From the NCBI RefSeq assembly GCF_017916365.1, contig NZ_JAFMSU010000002.1, positions 558,001 to 622,000 of the forward strand: a stretch of 64,000 nucleotides of DNA, read 5' to 3'. The position numbers and the translations under genes were made by a program. This stretch comes from Rufibacter roseolus. Lineage in GTDB: Bacteria > Bacteroidota > Bacteroidia > Cytophagales > Hymenobacteraceae. Below, piece by piece: positions 24,968-33,974 of this stretch (within the stretch, counting starts at the first letter, position 1; every line of letters starts with the position of its first letter). The notes below the pieces were generated by a model. It was not told the origin of the DNA, did not search any database, and saw only the letters and a list, made by a program, of their open reading frames with translations.

Positions 24968-26551
24968 ATGAAACTCAGTTGCCCGCTTTACCTATGGATT
25001 TTTTTACTTCTTGGCACCGCTTGTAAGGAAAGCAAGAAAGAGGAAACCCACGTTCAGGCCGTTACCTCCGCGGATGAGAATTCCTATAATGAAACTCACC
25101 GGCCGCAGTTTCACTTCTCGCCACCCGCCAAATGGATGAATGACCCCAACGGCATGGTGTACCACAACGGCGAGTTTCACTTGTTTTACCAGCACCACCC
25201 CGATAGCTCCGTCTGGGGACCTATGCACTGGGGCCATGCCGTGAGCAAAGACCTGGTGCGTTGGGAGAATCTGCCCATTGCCCTGTACCCGGATAGCCTG
25301 GGAACTATTTTCTCGGGCAGCGCCGTGTTTGATCAGCAGAATACCTCCGGCCTGGGCACCGCCAGTAACCCGCCTTTGGTCGCCATTTACACCTACCATT
25401 TAACCGCCGGGGAGAAGGCCGGTCGTAAGGATTTCCAAACTCAGGGAATCGCCTATAGTACAGATAATGGCCGAACCTGGAAAAAACACCCCAAAAACCC
25501 GGTGCTGCCCAACCCCGGCCAGAAGGACTTCCGGGACCCCAAGGTTTCCTGGCACAATGCCTCCAAGCAATGGGTGATGGCCTTGGCGGTGGGGGACCAC
25601 ATTGAATTCTACGGCTCCAAAAATCTGACCAGCTGGCAAAAGCTTAGCCAGTTTGGGGGCAAGGGAATAGGACACCACGGCGGCGTCTGGGAGTGCCCGG
25701 ACCTGTTTCCGTTGACCGTGGATGGCCAGCAAAAATGGGTGCTTTTCGTGAGTATCAATCCGGGTGGGCCGCAGGGCGGTTCTGCCACGCAGTATTTCGT
25801 GGGAAACTTCAACGGCAAGGAATTCCAGTGGGACCGGAAGCCGGCCACGCCGCAGTGGGTAGATGAGGGAGCTGACAATTATGCCGGGGTCACCTGGTCA
25901 AATGTGCCTGCCACTGACGGCCGGCGGTTGTTTTTGGGCTGGATGAGCAACTGGCAGTACGCCGAGGTAGTGCCCACAGAGGTCTGGCGAAGTGCCATGA
26001 CCATTCCCCGTGAATTAAAATTGGTAAGCAGACCGGCAGGGTATAGGCTCACCAGTACACCCGTGAAGGAATTGCAGACCCTCCGCTCTAAAACGGTGGC
26101 CCTAAAAGCCCAGCAGCTCACAAATCAACTGGACCTGGACCAGGCAGCCGGGTTGGATAGTCCTTTGCTGGAGCTGGAACTGAACTTGGACATGGCCGCC
26201 TCTGATGAGGTAACGCTTCGGTTCTCCAACGGGAAAGGCGAGCACCTGGACGTGGGGTATTCTAAAAAAGCGCAGCAACTCTTCATTGACCGGTCAAAAG
26301 CCGGTAAAGTCAGCTTCAAACCCGAGTTTGCCGCCCGGCACACGGCACCGCTTCCCCTGGACAACAACAAACTCCGACTCCATCTTTTCCTGGATGTGGC
26401 CTCCGTAGAAGTCTTTGCCAACAACGGCATAGGCGTAATGACCGACATCTTTTTCCCAACGGAGAATTTTACCCAAGTGGCGATGATTTCCAAAGGCGGC
26501 AGGGTGCTGGACGGAAGTAAAGTGCACGTGCTCCGGTCTATCTGGCGGTGA
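24968..26551 (+). CDS. Glycoside hydrolase family 32 lipoprotein (fructanase/levanase-type)
   Basis: A 527-residue enzyme that hydrolyses beta-fructofuranosyl links in levan, inulin or sucrose. Lipobox LLGTAC (Cys19) anchors it to a membrane. The GH32 active site is complete: nucleophile Asp59 in WMNDPNG, the transition-state Asp in FRDPK and the acid/base Glu in WECPDLF. A five-bladed propeller is followed by the usual C-terminal beta sandwich. Whether it cuts endo or exo, and levan or inulin, cannot be read. It is the only glycosidase of the locus. Confidence 0.95.
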   Translation: MKLSCPLYLWIFLLLGTACKESKKEETHVQAVTSADENSYNETHRPQFHFSPPAKWMNDPNGMVYHNGEFHLFYQHHPDSSVWGPMHWGHAVSKDLVRWENLPIALYPDSLGTIFSGSAVFDQQNTSGLGTASNPPLVAIYTYHLTAGEKAGRKDFQTQGIAYSTDNGRTWKKHPKNPVLPNPGQKDFRDPKVSWHNASKQWVMALAVGDHIEFYGSKNLTSWQKLSQFGGKGIGHHGGVWECPDLFPLTVDGQQKWVLFVSINPGGPQGGSATQYFVGNFNGKEFQWDRKPATPQWVDEGADNYAGVTWSNVPATDGRRLFLGWMSNWQYAEVVPTEVWRSAMTIPRELKLVSRPAGYRLTSTPVKELQTLRSKTVALKAQQLTNQLDLDQAAGLDSPLLELELNLDMAASDEVTLRFSNGKGEHLDVGYSKKAQQLFIDRSKAGKVSFKPEFAARHTAPLPLDNNKLRLHLFLDVASVEVFANNGIGVMTDIFFPTENFTQVAMISKGGRVLDGSKVHVLRSIWR

Positions 26552-26639
26552 CAGCGCTTACAGTAAGTGATCTGTTTATAAAAGGTGTAGCCTTCTGGGC
26601 AAAATAAGAAGGAAAAGGCTTTTTCTTGATCTTTCAGAA

Positions 26640-27437
26640 ATGGACTACAAAGCCATCTTCCTTGATGTAGACGGAACACTCTTAACCGATGATCTCACCA
26701 TTGCCCTGGGTTCCGTTAAGATACTGAGTAGCCTAGCGCGCCGAGGTTTGCTGATCTGCGTAGTAACGGCCAGGCCACCGGCAGCCTCTTTGTTTATTTA
26801 TGACCAGCTGGGTATTCCGCAAAACCCTATCATCTGCTTCAACGGGGCATTGATCCTGCAAGAGAACAGAATCTTACACGAGGAAACCATCGCCACGCCT
26901 CAGTTGCTCCAGATTCTGGAGGAAGTCAAAGGCTATGTGGTGCGCCCAAGTCTTTACCGGCACCATGATTGGTTGACCGAGGAAGTGGACCGATGGGTGC
27001 ACCAGGAAATGGAGATAACGCAAACCACCCCAACGCAAACTGAATTCAACCATATCTTATCCGCTGATTTCCGGCCAAACAAAATCCTCTGCATGGGAGA
27101 ATCTTCGGAAATAGATGCCTTGGAACACCATTTGAAGCAGATGGACTTGCCTGATCTGAACTTCCATAAATCCAAGCCCACGTATCTGGAGATCATGAAC
27201 CGGCGTGCTTCCAAAAGCAAAGGGATTGAGAGGGTGATTTCAGCGTGGCAGGTCAAACGGGAAGAGATCATTGCCATTGGGGACAACTTCAATGATCTGG
27301 ACATGCTGCGGTACGCCGGCACAAGTGTTGCGATGGACAACGCGCCGGATGAGGTTAAAAACTCAGCCACCTTCGTCACGGATTCCAACAACCAGGAAGG
27401 TATTCTGAAAGCTTTGGAGAAGCTGATTCCTTTGTAA
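26640..27437 (+). CDS. Cof-type HAD-IIB phosphatase
   Basis: A 265-residue haloacid-dehalogenase phosphatase. Motif I is FLDVDGTLL (Asp9 and Asp11), motif II lies around VVTARPP, the HAD-IIB cap covers about residues 85-185, and motif IV is GDNFNDLDML. Cof-like members hydrolyse sugar phosphates or cofactors such as FMN and PLP. It lies 88 bases after the GH32 gene on the same strand and may be the last gene of the fructan operon, removing excess sugar phosphate; this link is inferred. Confidence 0.9.
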   Translation: MDYKAIFLDVDGTLLTDDLTIALGSVKILSSLARRGLLICVVTARPPAASLFIYDQLGIPQNPIICFNGALILQENRILHEETIATPQLLQILEEVKGYVVRPSLYRHHDWLTEEVDRWVHQEMEITQTTPTQTEFNHILSADFRPNKILCMGESSEIDALEHHLKQMDLPDLNFHKSKPTYLEIMNRRASKSKGIERVISAWQVKREEIIAIGDNFNDLDMLRYAGTSVAMDNAPDEVKNSATFVTDSNNQEGILKALEKLIPL

Positions 27438-27590
27438 AGAGGGAAAGTGTTTGAATTGAATGGCTGAAACTCAGCCAATACCAATAATAATTTAGCAGGT
27501 AGTTTGGCTAGAACTGCTTCTGACAGGGCAATAACAGGGAAAGGGAAGAATATAGTGCAGAACCTGATAACGAAAACCTTTGAAAACGAA

Positions 27591-27616
27591 AAAGCCTCTC
27601 ATTTCTGAGAGGCTTT
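27591..27616. terminator. Terminator of tRNA-Asp copy 1
   Basis: Ten-base arms AAAGCCTCTC and GAGAGGCTTT around a six-base loop. On the minus strand it follows the tRNA closely; on the plus strand it would also end transcription from the HAD gene. Confidence 0.75.
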
Positions 27617-27618
27617 TT

Positions 27619-27739
27619 GCGGTCCGGACGGGACTCGAACCCGCGACCTCCGCCGTGACAGGGCGGCATTCTAACCAACTGAACTACCGGACCAACATCC
27701 TCTGGAGACCTGTTGTCCCCGTTTGATGCTGCAAATATG
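27619..27739. repeat. 121-bp direct repeat, copy 1 (tRNA-Asp and promoter)
   Basis: Matches 31819-31939 with three mismatches, at an offset of exactly 4200 bases. It covers the whole tRNA, its leader and its -7 element. Confidence 0.85.
27620..27693 (-). tRNA. tRNA-Asp (GTC), copy 1
   Basis: On the minus strand the cloverleaf is complete: acceptor GGTCCGG pairs with CCGGACC, the anticodon stem is CCGCC/GGCGG with loop CTGTCAC (anticodon GTC), and the T arm contains GTTCGAGT. The discriminator is G and CCA is not encoded. The sequence is identical to the copy at 31820-31893. Confidence 0.97.
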
Positions 27740-28134
27740 TAGGTTTAATTTTTACGATGCAAACAAAAGTGTTCAAAACAGTGAAAATTATCGATCTCAT
27801 TCTGCCGGTCGTTTTGCAGGCCTTTTCCAAAGAAGAGGCTTGAAAAGCGTGGACTAACTGATATCTGATTCTTTACCAGAAGGTTTGGGCTTTGTAGAAA
27901 GCGCAAGCTAAGTCCTTTATCGGGCCTGAATATTTTTAAAGCCTCTTAGCCAATAGGCCCAAAATTTTTTATTTCATCTTTATTCAGAGTCAGAAGGTTG
28001 ACATATTGAAGAAACAGGCAATACAGAATCTGCTTAGAAGCTATAGCAGGTGAAAAGGTGAATAGGCTGAGGCCCTTTAAATTGGTGGCGTTTAGTTATG
28101 GAGGGGATATAGGCGATCTTTTTCTAAAATAGAA
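27694..28134. other. Intergenic region between tRNA-Asp 1 and the 109-residue gene
   Basis: Apart from the tRNA leader and promoter (27694-27763), I see no gene, hairpin or clear repeat. Confidence 0.5.
27732..27763 (-). promoter_or_regulatory. Predicted promoter of tRNA-Asp copy 1
   Basis: On the minus strand TTTG (27760-27763), a 20-base spacer and CATATTTG (27732-27739). The same elements and spacing occur before tRNA copy 2, although the spacer sequences differ. Confidence 0.5.
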
Positions 28135-28464
28135 TTATAATGTATCTGGTTCCTCGGTAAGTTCTGCCAAAGCGGTTTCCTTCAGGAAGAAGGTGATCAC
28201 AGACTTAGTGAATGCAAGGCCTTCTTCCACCTCTTCGTTCTCAATCTGCTTTTTGGCGAACTCAAGTTTCATGATGCAGTAGTTGATCACGTGGCTGGGT
28301 TGTTCCTGGGTGTACCCATTCCGGAACATGTATCTGAATACATCTAGCGCGTTGTGAAGATGCCCCAGCAGCAGAGAAGCTGTTTCCTCCAAACCAACTT
28401 CCAATAAATTCAGCTTCCCCAGAATCTGTTGTAACTCCTCTAAGCTTTTCTCCTGTGTTTCCAT
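28135..28464 (-). CDS. Hypothetical all-helical protein
   Basis: A 109-residue acidic protein of unrecognised family. The whole chain looks helical with heptad-like hydrophobic spacing (LEELQQILGKLNLLEVG, HNALDVFRYMF, INYCIMKLEFAKKQI). This suggests a small four-helix bundle. There is no signal peptide. It stands alone on the minus strand with long gaps on both sides and lies inside the interval bounded by the two tRNA-Asp genes. Function unknown. Confidence 0.6.
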   Translation of the reverse strand: METQEKSLEELQQILGKLNLLEVGLEETASLLLGHLHNALDVFRYMFRNGYTQEQPSHVINYCIMKLEFAKKQIENEEVEEGLAFTKSVITFFLKETALAELTEEPDTL

Positions 28465-28669
28465 TCTATGTGCCTTTCTGTTTTGAGGCTATTTATTAAA
28501 GATCATAACCTAACCCAATAGGCTAAGCCAGGGATTGATCGGCAAGTACTTGGGGGAGAAGAAATGCTGATTTACTGTTAACAAAGATAGGCTTATTTAT
28601 CAGTTTCCATGGGCTGGGCAGGAGTTTTAATTACATCCTGGTGAAAAGAGGTATTGTGTGAAAGCATAC

Positions 28670-29761
28670 CTATTGTGAGCCTTTTGAGAAAAGGTGCTTG
28701 ATCTTGTCCATCCATTTCGGCTCTTCCACGTCATCCTCCAGCAAAAAGCCATAGGGGTGCAATTTGGGTACGTGGTCACAGATGATCCTGATTATGGCGA
28801 AGAGCGGTTCAAAAAGGATCATACCGGGTATGCCCCAGATCAATTCACCGAGCACAATGGCAAAGATGGTCATGATGGGGCTGATGTTCAGCTTAGACCC
28901 CATCACGATAGGCTCTATAAGGTTGTTGTCAATGACCTGGGCAACTACCAGAACGGCTATGACAGGCAGGACCATTCCCGTGGATCCGCTGACAAAAGCC
29001 ATCAAGATAGGGAATGCCCCTCCAATGATGGAGCCCACATAAGGGATAATGGTAGGCAGAACCGCAATGAGGCTGATGAGCAATGCGTTTTCAATGCCAA
29101 TAATAGAGAACCCAATGGCGTAGCAAATAGCCAGGAAAAACATGGAGATAATCCTACCCGTCAGATACTGGGCAGCCACCTTGTTTATCTGCTGCAGGGT
29201 CTCCTTGGTCACTGGTCTCTCATCACCTGAAAAGACCCACAGGAAAAAAGTCTCATACTTTTCTCGTTTCCACATCAGGAAGAAAAGGTAAAGAATCACC
29301 AGGGCAAAAGAAGTGATGAGGCCCATTGCTCCTTTCACCCAGGATGTAAGAAACTTGTTGGCCGACTGTGAGAACTTAGAGATCTGCTCCTGCACAAAGG
29401 CAATCTGCTCTTGTGGGGCCACCCCATACTTCTGCTGGATCCACTGCTGTACCTGCGTGATGGTCTGCGATAACTTGCGCTGGATCTGAGGCAGGTCTTC
29501 TGAGAAACTGACAGCCTGCAGCGATATGGCCAGGAAAATGCCCGCAATGAACAGCAGGAGCATAAGGATGCAAAGCAGCGTTGCCGGAATGCGGCTAACT
29601 CCCTTTACCTCTAGCCATCGGCTCACCGGTGTTAAAAGCATGGCTAAGATGATAGCAAAGGAAAGGGGGATGAAAAAGACTTTCCCATAGTACAAAGCCA
29701 CCACAAACAATATCCCAAAAAGTAAAAAGGCGTTTACCCGGTGAAGTGAGATTTCTTTCAT
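28670..29761 (-). CDS. AI-2E family transporter
   Basis: A 363-residue inner-membrane protein of the AI-2E (TqsA/PerM) family. Two or three N-terminal helices are followed by a soluble amphipathic insert (about residues 90-160, QIQRKLSQTITQVQQWIQQ) and a C-terminal block of helices with the typical DNNLIEPIVMGSKLNISPI and ELIWGIPGMILFEP. Members export autoinducer-2 or serve as Na+/H+ antiporters, so the substrate is open. ATG at 29761 (MKEISLHRVN) is chosen; a frame extension to 29887 is unlike the family. Confidence 0.88.
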   Translation of the reverse strand: MKEISLHRVNAFLLFGILFVVALYYGKVFFIPLSFAIILAMLLTPVSRWLEVKGVSRIPATLLCILMLLLFIAGIFLAISLQAVSFSEDLPQIQRKLSQTITQVQQWIQQKYGVAPQEQIAFVQEQISKFSQSANKFLTSWVKGAMGLITSFALVILYLFFLMWKREKYETFFLWVFSGDERPVTKETLQQINKVAAQYLTGRIISMFFLAICYAIGFSIIGIENALLISLIAVLPTIIPYVGSIIGGAFPILMAFVSGSTGMVLPVIAVLVVAQVIDNNLIEPIVMGSKLNISPIMTIFAIVLGELIWGIPGMILFEPLFAIIRIICDHVPKLHPYGFLLEDDVEEPKWMDKIKHLFSKGSQ

Positions 29762-29916
29762 AATGATTTTTGCTTTTGCGTTAAACCGCACCTTTTCCTT
29801 ATACGGCTCATGTGAGCAAGATAAAAGGTCTATAATTATATAAAAGAATGAGTAGGCAGGTTTAGGTAACTTTTCTAACCCAAGCACTATATACTTAAGA
29901 AAACTAAAAACAACCC

Positions 29917-30501
29917 ATGAAAGCTATCATTCTCCAGGGCACCTTAAAAAAGGAAAGCCTGTCTAACACCCAGGCATTATCTGAGTTCCTGGCAGGCGTT
30001 CTCCGCAAGCACCAGGTGGAATGCCAAATCATAAAGCTGGTGGAGCATAATATCCCGGCAGGCACTTACAGCGACATGGGGCTGGGAGATGAGTGGCCCG
30101 CCATCCTGGAACAACTGCTCGCCGCCGACATCCTTATTTTTGCCACCCCAATCTGGTGGAATAACCAATCCTCTGAAATTCAAAGGGTGATTGAAAGGCT
30201 GGATGAGTTGCATGACGAGGTATTGGCTGGCAAGCCCTCCAGGCTGGAGGGCAAGGTAGGCGGTATCGTCATCACAGGCGACTCAGACGGAGCCCAGCAC
30301 GTGATCGCCAACATCAGTAACTTTTTCAACGCTATTGGCATCACCCTGCCTCCGTATGCTACGCTGTCTGTGCTGTGGGAGAAACAAGCCAAGGGCGTAA
30401 AGACCAGCCGGGAGGAGTTGTTTGAGAAGTATGAGAAGGAGTATGGCAAAACAGCCGAAACGATGGTAGCGCAACTCATTAAGTTTCTGCCCAAAAAGTA
30501 A
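29917..30501 (+). CDS. Flavodoxin-fold NAD(P)H-dependent oxidoreductase
   Basis: A 194-residue FMN-binding protein of the NADPH-dependent FMN reductase type. It has the phosphate-binding loop near the N-terminus (LQGTLKKESLSNTQAL), the isoalloxazine-contacting segment TPIWWNNQSSEIQRVIERLD and a later GIVITGDSDGAQH. Such enzymes reduce quinones, azo dyes or flavins; the physiological substrate is not predictable. It is divergent from the AI-2E transporter with a 155-base shared upstream region. Confidence 0.8.
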   Translation: MKAIILQGTLKKESLSNTQALSEFLAGVLRKHQVECQIIKLVEHNIPAGTYSDMGLGDEWPAILEQLLAADILIFATPIWWNNQSSEIQRVIERLDELHDEVLAGKPSRLEGKVGGIVITGDSDGAQHVIANISNFFNAIGITLPPYATLSVLWEKQAKGVKTSREELFEKYEKEYGKTAETMVAQLIKFLPKK

Positions 30502-30868
30502 CCAGACCAAAGATAATGAGTGTAATAAGGTGCGATCTACCGGCAGTTGTGGTTTTTACGATGTTTTCTCTTGTTCCGGTAACAAATACGGAGGAGGCCC
30601 GGTAAAATAAAGGGTTATCTTAATAAAAGGTAATAAGCATTGTTCCACTTTTTTTCAAACAGATCCTGATTTTGAAAAACCGCCTTTAAAGCAGAAAGGC
30701 AGGATAAAGCTTTTTTTTAAAAGGAAACCTGTGTTGAGGAAGATCCTGATTAAGGGCTACTTTTCTGAAATAAGGCTTAAAACACAGCACTCCTGCGGCT
30801 GAAAGGTGCAGAAATGGCGGGAGCTGTCCATACTCAAAGTGTATAAGTAAACCCAAAACGAATTTAAG
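30502..30868. other. Intergenic region upstream of the second SDR gene
   Basis: No gene is seen. There is a weak six-base stem GCCTTT/AAAGGC (30682-30700) before a T-rich run, and AGATCCTGATT occurs twice (30661-30671 and 30741-30751). Confidence 0.4.
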
Positions 30869-31738
30869 ATGGGAAACAGATTAGAAGGCAAAGTAGCCAT
30901 TGTCACCGGCGGCGGAGCCGGAATAGGAGAGGCCATTAGTAAGAAATTCGCCCGGGAAGGCGCCAGCATAGTAGTGGCCGGCTTACCAGAAGACCCGGTA
31001 GAGCAGGTAGCCAAAGAGATCATGGAAGAAGGCGGTACGGCCATTCATTTTACTGGAGACCTTTCTATATGGCCGGTGGCCCAGAGCTGCGTTGAGTTGG
31101 CGGTGAAACAACACGGCAAGCTGGACATTCTCATCAACAACGCGGGCGTTTTCGTGGAAACTAATTTCCTAACTGATTACACCGAGGAGGCCTTTGACTA
31201 CATGATGAAGAACAACGTGAAAACCACCTTCCTGATGTCTAAGGCGGCCCTGCCGGAATTGCAAAAAAACAAAGGCAACATAGTTTCCGCGGGCTCTGAG
31301 GCCGGGGTGTTGGGCATCCCGCAGAACGCGCCTTACGGCGGCACGAAGGGCTTTGTCATTGCGTTCACCAAAGGTTTGGCGGCCGAACAGGCTGCTTACG
31401 GGGTGCGTTGCAACGTAGTAGGGCCTGGCCCGATTGATACCGCCTGGACCCATAAGGAACTAGGCCCCATGGACGCCAAGATGGAGAAACTGAACAAGCA
31501 GGCCAATCTCACCGGCCGCCGTGGCACACCTGAGGAAGTGGCCAACGTGTACTTGTTCCTCGCCTCAGAGGAGGCCTCGTTTGTAACCGGCGCCCTTTAC
31601 ATGGTGGATGGCGGCATTACCATTGCCAAAGGCCCTGCGGGAGAAGAGGCGGATTCTTCCTTCAAACAGGAGCCCGAGAGTGACCTGAACCTTCGGCATT
31701 CCATGGACGGACACACCTCCATCCGGGAAAAATCCTGA
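30869..31738 (+). CDS. SDR family oxidoreductase with C-terminal extension
   Basis: A 289-residue classical short-chain dehydrogenase. TGGGAGIGEAI binds the nucleotide (about residues 13-23), NNAG is at about 90-93, the catalytic Ser lies in VSAGSEAG and the Tyr/Lys pair in YGGTK. The family core ends at MVDGG near residue 250. About 35 further polar residues (EADSSFKQEPESDLNLRHS) are unusual and of unknown role. The substrate is unknown. The bidirectional terminator at 31777-31810 follows. Confidence 0.88.
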   Translation: MGNRLEGKVAIVTGGGAGIGEAISKKFAREGASIVVAGLPEDPVEQVAKEIMEEGGTAIHFTGDLSIWPVAQSCVELAVKQHGKLDILINNAGVFVETNFLTDYTEEAFDYMMKNNVKTTFLMSKAALPELQKNKGNIVSAGSEAGVLGIPQNAPYGGTKGFVIAFTKGLAAEQAAYGVRCNVVGPGPIDTAWTHKELGPMDAKMEKLNKQANLTGRRGTPEEVANVYLFLASEEASFVTGALYMVDGGITIAKGPAGEEADSSFKQEPESDLNLRHSMDGHTSIREKS

Positions 31739-31776
31739 CATCGGGAAAGAGCCTTAGAAGAAGGCATGTAAAAGCA

Positions 31777-31810
31777 AAAAGCCCTGTAAGAATATTCTTA
31801 CAGGGCTTTT
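31777..31810. terminator. Bidirectional terminator between SDR gene and tRNA-Asp 2
   Basis: Sixteen-base arms AAAAGCCCTGTAAGAA and TTCTTACAGGGCTTTT with a TA loop, flanked by A and T runs. Confidence 0.8.
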
Positions 31811-31818
31811 CTTTTTAA

Positions 31819-31939
31819 GCGGTCCGGACGGGACTCGAACCCGCGACCTCCGCCGTGACAGGGCGGCATTCTAACCAACTGAACTACCGGACCAACTTCT
31901 TCTGGAGACCTGTTGTCCCCGTTTGATGATGCAAATATG
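31819..31939. repeat. 121-bp direct repeat, copy 2 (tRNA-Asp and promoter)
   Basis: Same orientation as 27619-27739, three mismatches. Outside this block the flanks are unrelated. Confidence 0.85.
31820..31893 (-). tRNA. tRNA-Asp (GTC), copy 2
   Basis: Identical in every base to the tRNA at 27620-27693, with the same anticodon GTC, acceptor stem and uncoded CCA. Confidence 0.97.
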
Positions 31940-31962
31940 GGGGGCAGATTGTTACCGCACAA
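31932..31962 (-). promoter_or_regulatory. Predicted promoter of tRNA-Asp copy 2
   Basis: On the minus strand TTG (31960-31962), a 20-base spacer and CATATTTG (31932-31939), matching the layout of copy 1. Confidence 0.5.
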
Positions 31963-32083
31963 CAGGCACTCCTAAAAAAGAGCAAAAGAAAACGGCTAAT
32001 GAAGGTAACGGGTTCATTTTCAAACCGAAAAAATTCAGGTAAACTTGAAAAAACTCGTGCTACTAAACTTTGCAAGTTTCGTT

Positions 32084-32091
32084 TACCTTTG
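32084..32091 (+). promoter_or_regulatory. Possible -7 element of accA
   Basis: TACCTTTG is a perfect TAnnTTTG, 35 bases before the accA ATG. No TTTG is found at the usual upstream spacing. Confidence 0.35.
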
Positions 32092-32126
32092 TAGTCACAC
32101 TTTAGCTAAACGTAAGGGGCATTACT

Positions 32127-33074
32127 ATGCTGTTAGATTTTGAACAACCCATTGCTTCTCTTGAAGGGAAACTAGCCGAAATGAAGAAACTGGCCTCTGA
32201 GAGCCAGGTAGACGTAAGCGAGGCAGTTTTGGCCCTGGAAGAGAAAATAAAGTCTCTGAAGAAAGAAACCTATGCCAACCTTACCCGCTGGCAACGGGTG
32301 CAGCTTTCCCGCCATATAGAGAGACCCTACACCCTGGACTATATCAAGGGACTGTCCTCTACCTTCGTGGAACTGCACGGCGACCGCAATGTGCGCGATG
32401 ACAAAGCCATGGTGGGCGGATTTGGCGAGATCAACGGCAAAACCGTGATGTTCATTGGCCAGCAGAAAGGTCGGAATACAAAAGAGCGCCAATACCGCAA
32501 CTTCGGGATGGCCAACCCGGAAGGGTACCGCAAGGCGCTGCGCCTCATGAAACTCGCTGAGAAATTCAACAAGCCCATCATCACTTTCATTGACACGCCC
32601 GGCGCCTTCCCAGGTCTGGAAGCCGAGGAAAGAGGACAGGGGGAGGCCATCGCCCGCAACCTGAAAGAGATGTTCATGCTCAAAGTGCCCGTGATCTGCA
32701 TCATCATTGGGGAAGGCGCCTCGGGCGGAGCTTTGGGCATAGGCATTGGGGACCGCGTGTACATGCTGGAGAACACCTGGTACTCGGTGATTTCGCCAGA
32801 GTCTTGCTCTTCAATCTTATGGCGCAGCTGGAACTACAAAGAGCAGGCCGCCGAGGCCCTCAAACTCACCGCCAAAGACATGCTGGGCAATAAATTGGTA
32901 GACGGCATCATCAAAGAGCCGCTGGGTGGCGCACACGTGAACCCAGAGAAAATGATCAGAACCCTGCAGAAAAAGATCCTTTCCACCCTGGAAGAACTGG
33001 AAGCCTTTACCCCGGAAGAACGCATCATGCAACGCATTGAGAAGTTCGGGGAGATGGGCGTGGTGACTGAGTAA
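32127..33074 (+). CDS. accA: Acetyl-CoA carboxylase carboxyltransferase subunit alpha
   Basis: A 315-residue subunit that, with AccD, transfers the carboxyl group from carboxybiotin to acetyl-CoA to give malonyl-CoA for fatty acid synthesis. The helical N-terminus ([20 protein letters not shown]) and the RPYTLDYI...ELHGDRN segment are typical. The crotonase-like core contains [20 protein letters not shown] and [17 protein letters not shown]. Normal length. No accD is nearby, which is usual in this phylum. A 36-bp dyad follows just after the stop. Confidence 0.96.
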   Translation: MLLDFEQPIASLEGKLAEMKKLASESQVDVSEAVLALEEKIKSLKKETYANLTRWQRVQLSRHIERPYTLDYIKGLSSTFVELHGDRNVRDDKAMVGGFGEINGKTVMFIGQQKGRNTKERQYRNFGMANPEGYRKALRLMKLAEKFNKPIITFIDTPGAFPGLEAEERGQGEAIARNLKEMFMLKVPVICIIIGEGASGGALGIGIGDRVYMLENTWYSVISPESCSSILWRSWNYKEQAAEALKLTAKDMLGNKLVDGIIKEPLGGAHVNPEKMIRTLQKKILSTLEELEAFTPEERIMQRIEKFGEMGVVTE

Positions 33075-33078
33075 TTCT

Positions 33079-33114
33079 GTTTCCGGGCTCCTTTCTTAAA
33101 AACAGGCTTAAAAC
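33079..33114. repeat. 36-bp dispersed dyad element, copy 11
   Basis: Exact match to GTTT-N9-TTT-N4-AAA-N9-AAAC. It fills most of the 48-base gap between accA and the MBL-fold gene. Confidence 0.7.
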
Positions 33115-33122
33115 AACCTTTC

Positions 33123-33971
33123 ATGGCATTGACCCTTCACCCCATCCATACCGGTAATTTTAAATTAGACGGCGGCGCCATGTTTGGGGTGGTGCCAAAA
33201 TCCATCTGGCAGCGCACGAACCCGGCAGACGAAAACAATCTCTGTTCCTGGGCCATGCGCTGCCTTTTGGTGGAAAGCGGTAACCGCTTGGTCTTGATTG
33301 ACAATGGCATAGGGGACAAGCAGGACGCTAAGTTCTTCAGCCACTATTACCTGCACGGCGATTATTCGCTGGAAAAGTCTTTGAAGGATACCGGTTTCGG
33401 GTTTTCAGACATCACCGATGTTTTCCTCACCCACCTGCACTTTGACCATTGCGGCGGATCGGTGAGGTACGGCAAAGACGGCAGTTCCCTGGAAACGGTT
33501 TTTCCCAATGCCCGCTACTGGAGCAACCAGGACCATTGGCTTTGGGCTACGCAGCCCAACCCGCGGGAAAAGGCGAGTTTCATCAAGGAGAACATTCTGC
33601 CCATTCAGGAGAGCGGCCAGTTGGAGTTTCTGTCTGTAGGTCAGGAGCAGTTCATTCCAGATTTTGACGTGCTGTACGCCGATGGCCACACCGACAAGAT
33701 GATGCTCCCCAAGATCCATTACAAAGGCCATACCCTGGTGTTTGTGGCCGATCTGCTGCCCTCAGTGGGGCACCTGCCGTTGCCTTATGTCATGGGTTAT
33801 GACACCCGGCCGCTCCTGACGCTGCAAGAGAAAGAAGCTTTCCTGAAGCAGGCCGCCGATGAAAAATGGGTTTTATTTTTTGAGCACGATGTCCAAAACG
33901 AGTGCTGTACCGTACAGCATACCGACAAAGGAGTTAGGGTAGACCAGGTTTTCCCTTTGTCGGCTTTGTAA
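33123..33971 (+). CDS. MBL-fold metallo-hydrolase
   Basis: A 282-residue metallo-beta-lactamase-fold hydrolase. The metal-binding motif HLHFDH (His104, His106, Asp108, His109) is intact. A further ligand, probably in YADGHTDKMM, and a late FFEHDV complete the pattern. No signal peptide. The substrate is unknown; the sequence resembles lactonase- or ribonuclease-like MBL proteins in general only. It is 48 bases after accA and only 3 bases before the patatin gene, so the three probably share a transcript. Confidence 0.87.
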   Translation: MALTLHPIHTGNFKLDGGAMFGVVPKSIWQRTNPADENNLCSWAMRCLLVESGNRLVLIDNGIGDKQDAKFFSHYYLHGDYSLEKSLKDTGFGFSDITDVFLTHLHFDHCGGSVRYGKDGSSLETVFPNARYWSNQDHWLWATQPNPREKASFIKENILPIQESGQLEFLSVGQEQFIPDFDVLYADGHTDKMMLPKIHYKGHTLVFVADLLPSVGHLPLPYVMGYDTRPLLTLQEKEAFLKQAADEKWVLFFEHDVQNECCTVQHTDKGVRVDQVFPLSAL

Positions 33972-33974
33972 CCG

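Noticed and set aside
27694-31819. Integrative element between the two tRNA-Asp genes
   Set aside because: No integrase, relaxase or phage gene lies between them. The repeat spans a whole tRNA plus promoter, not the 3' end typical of an att site.
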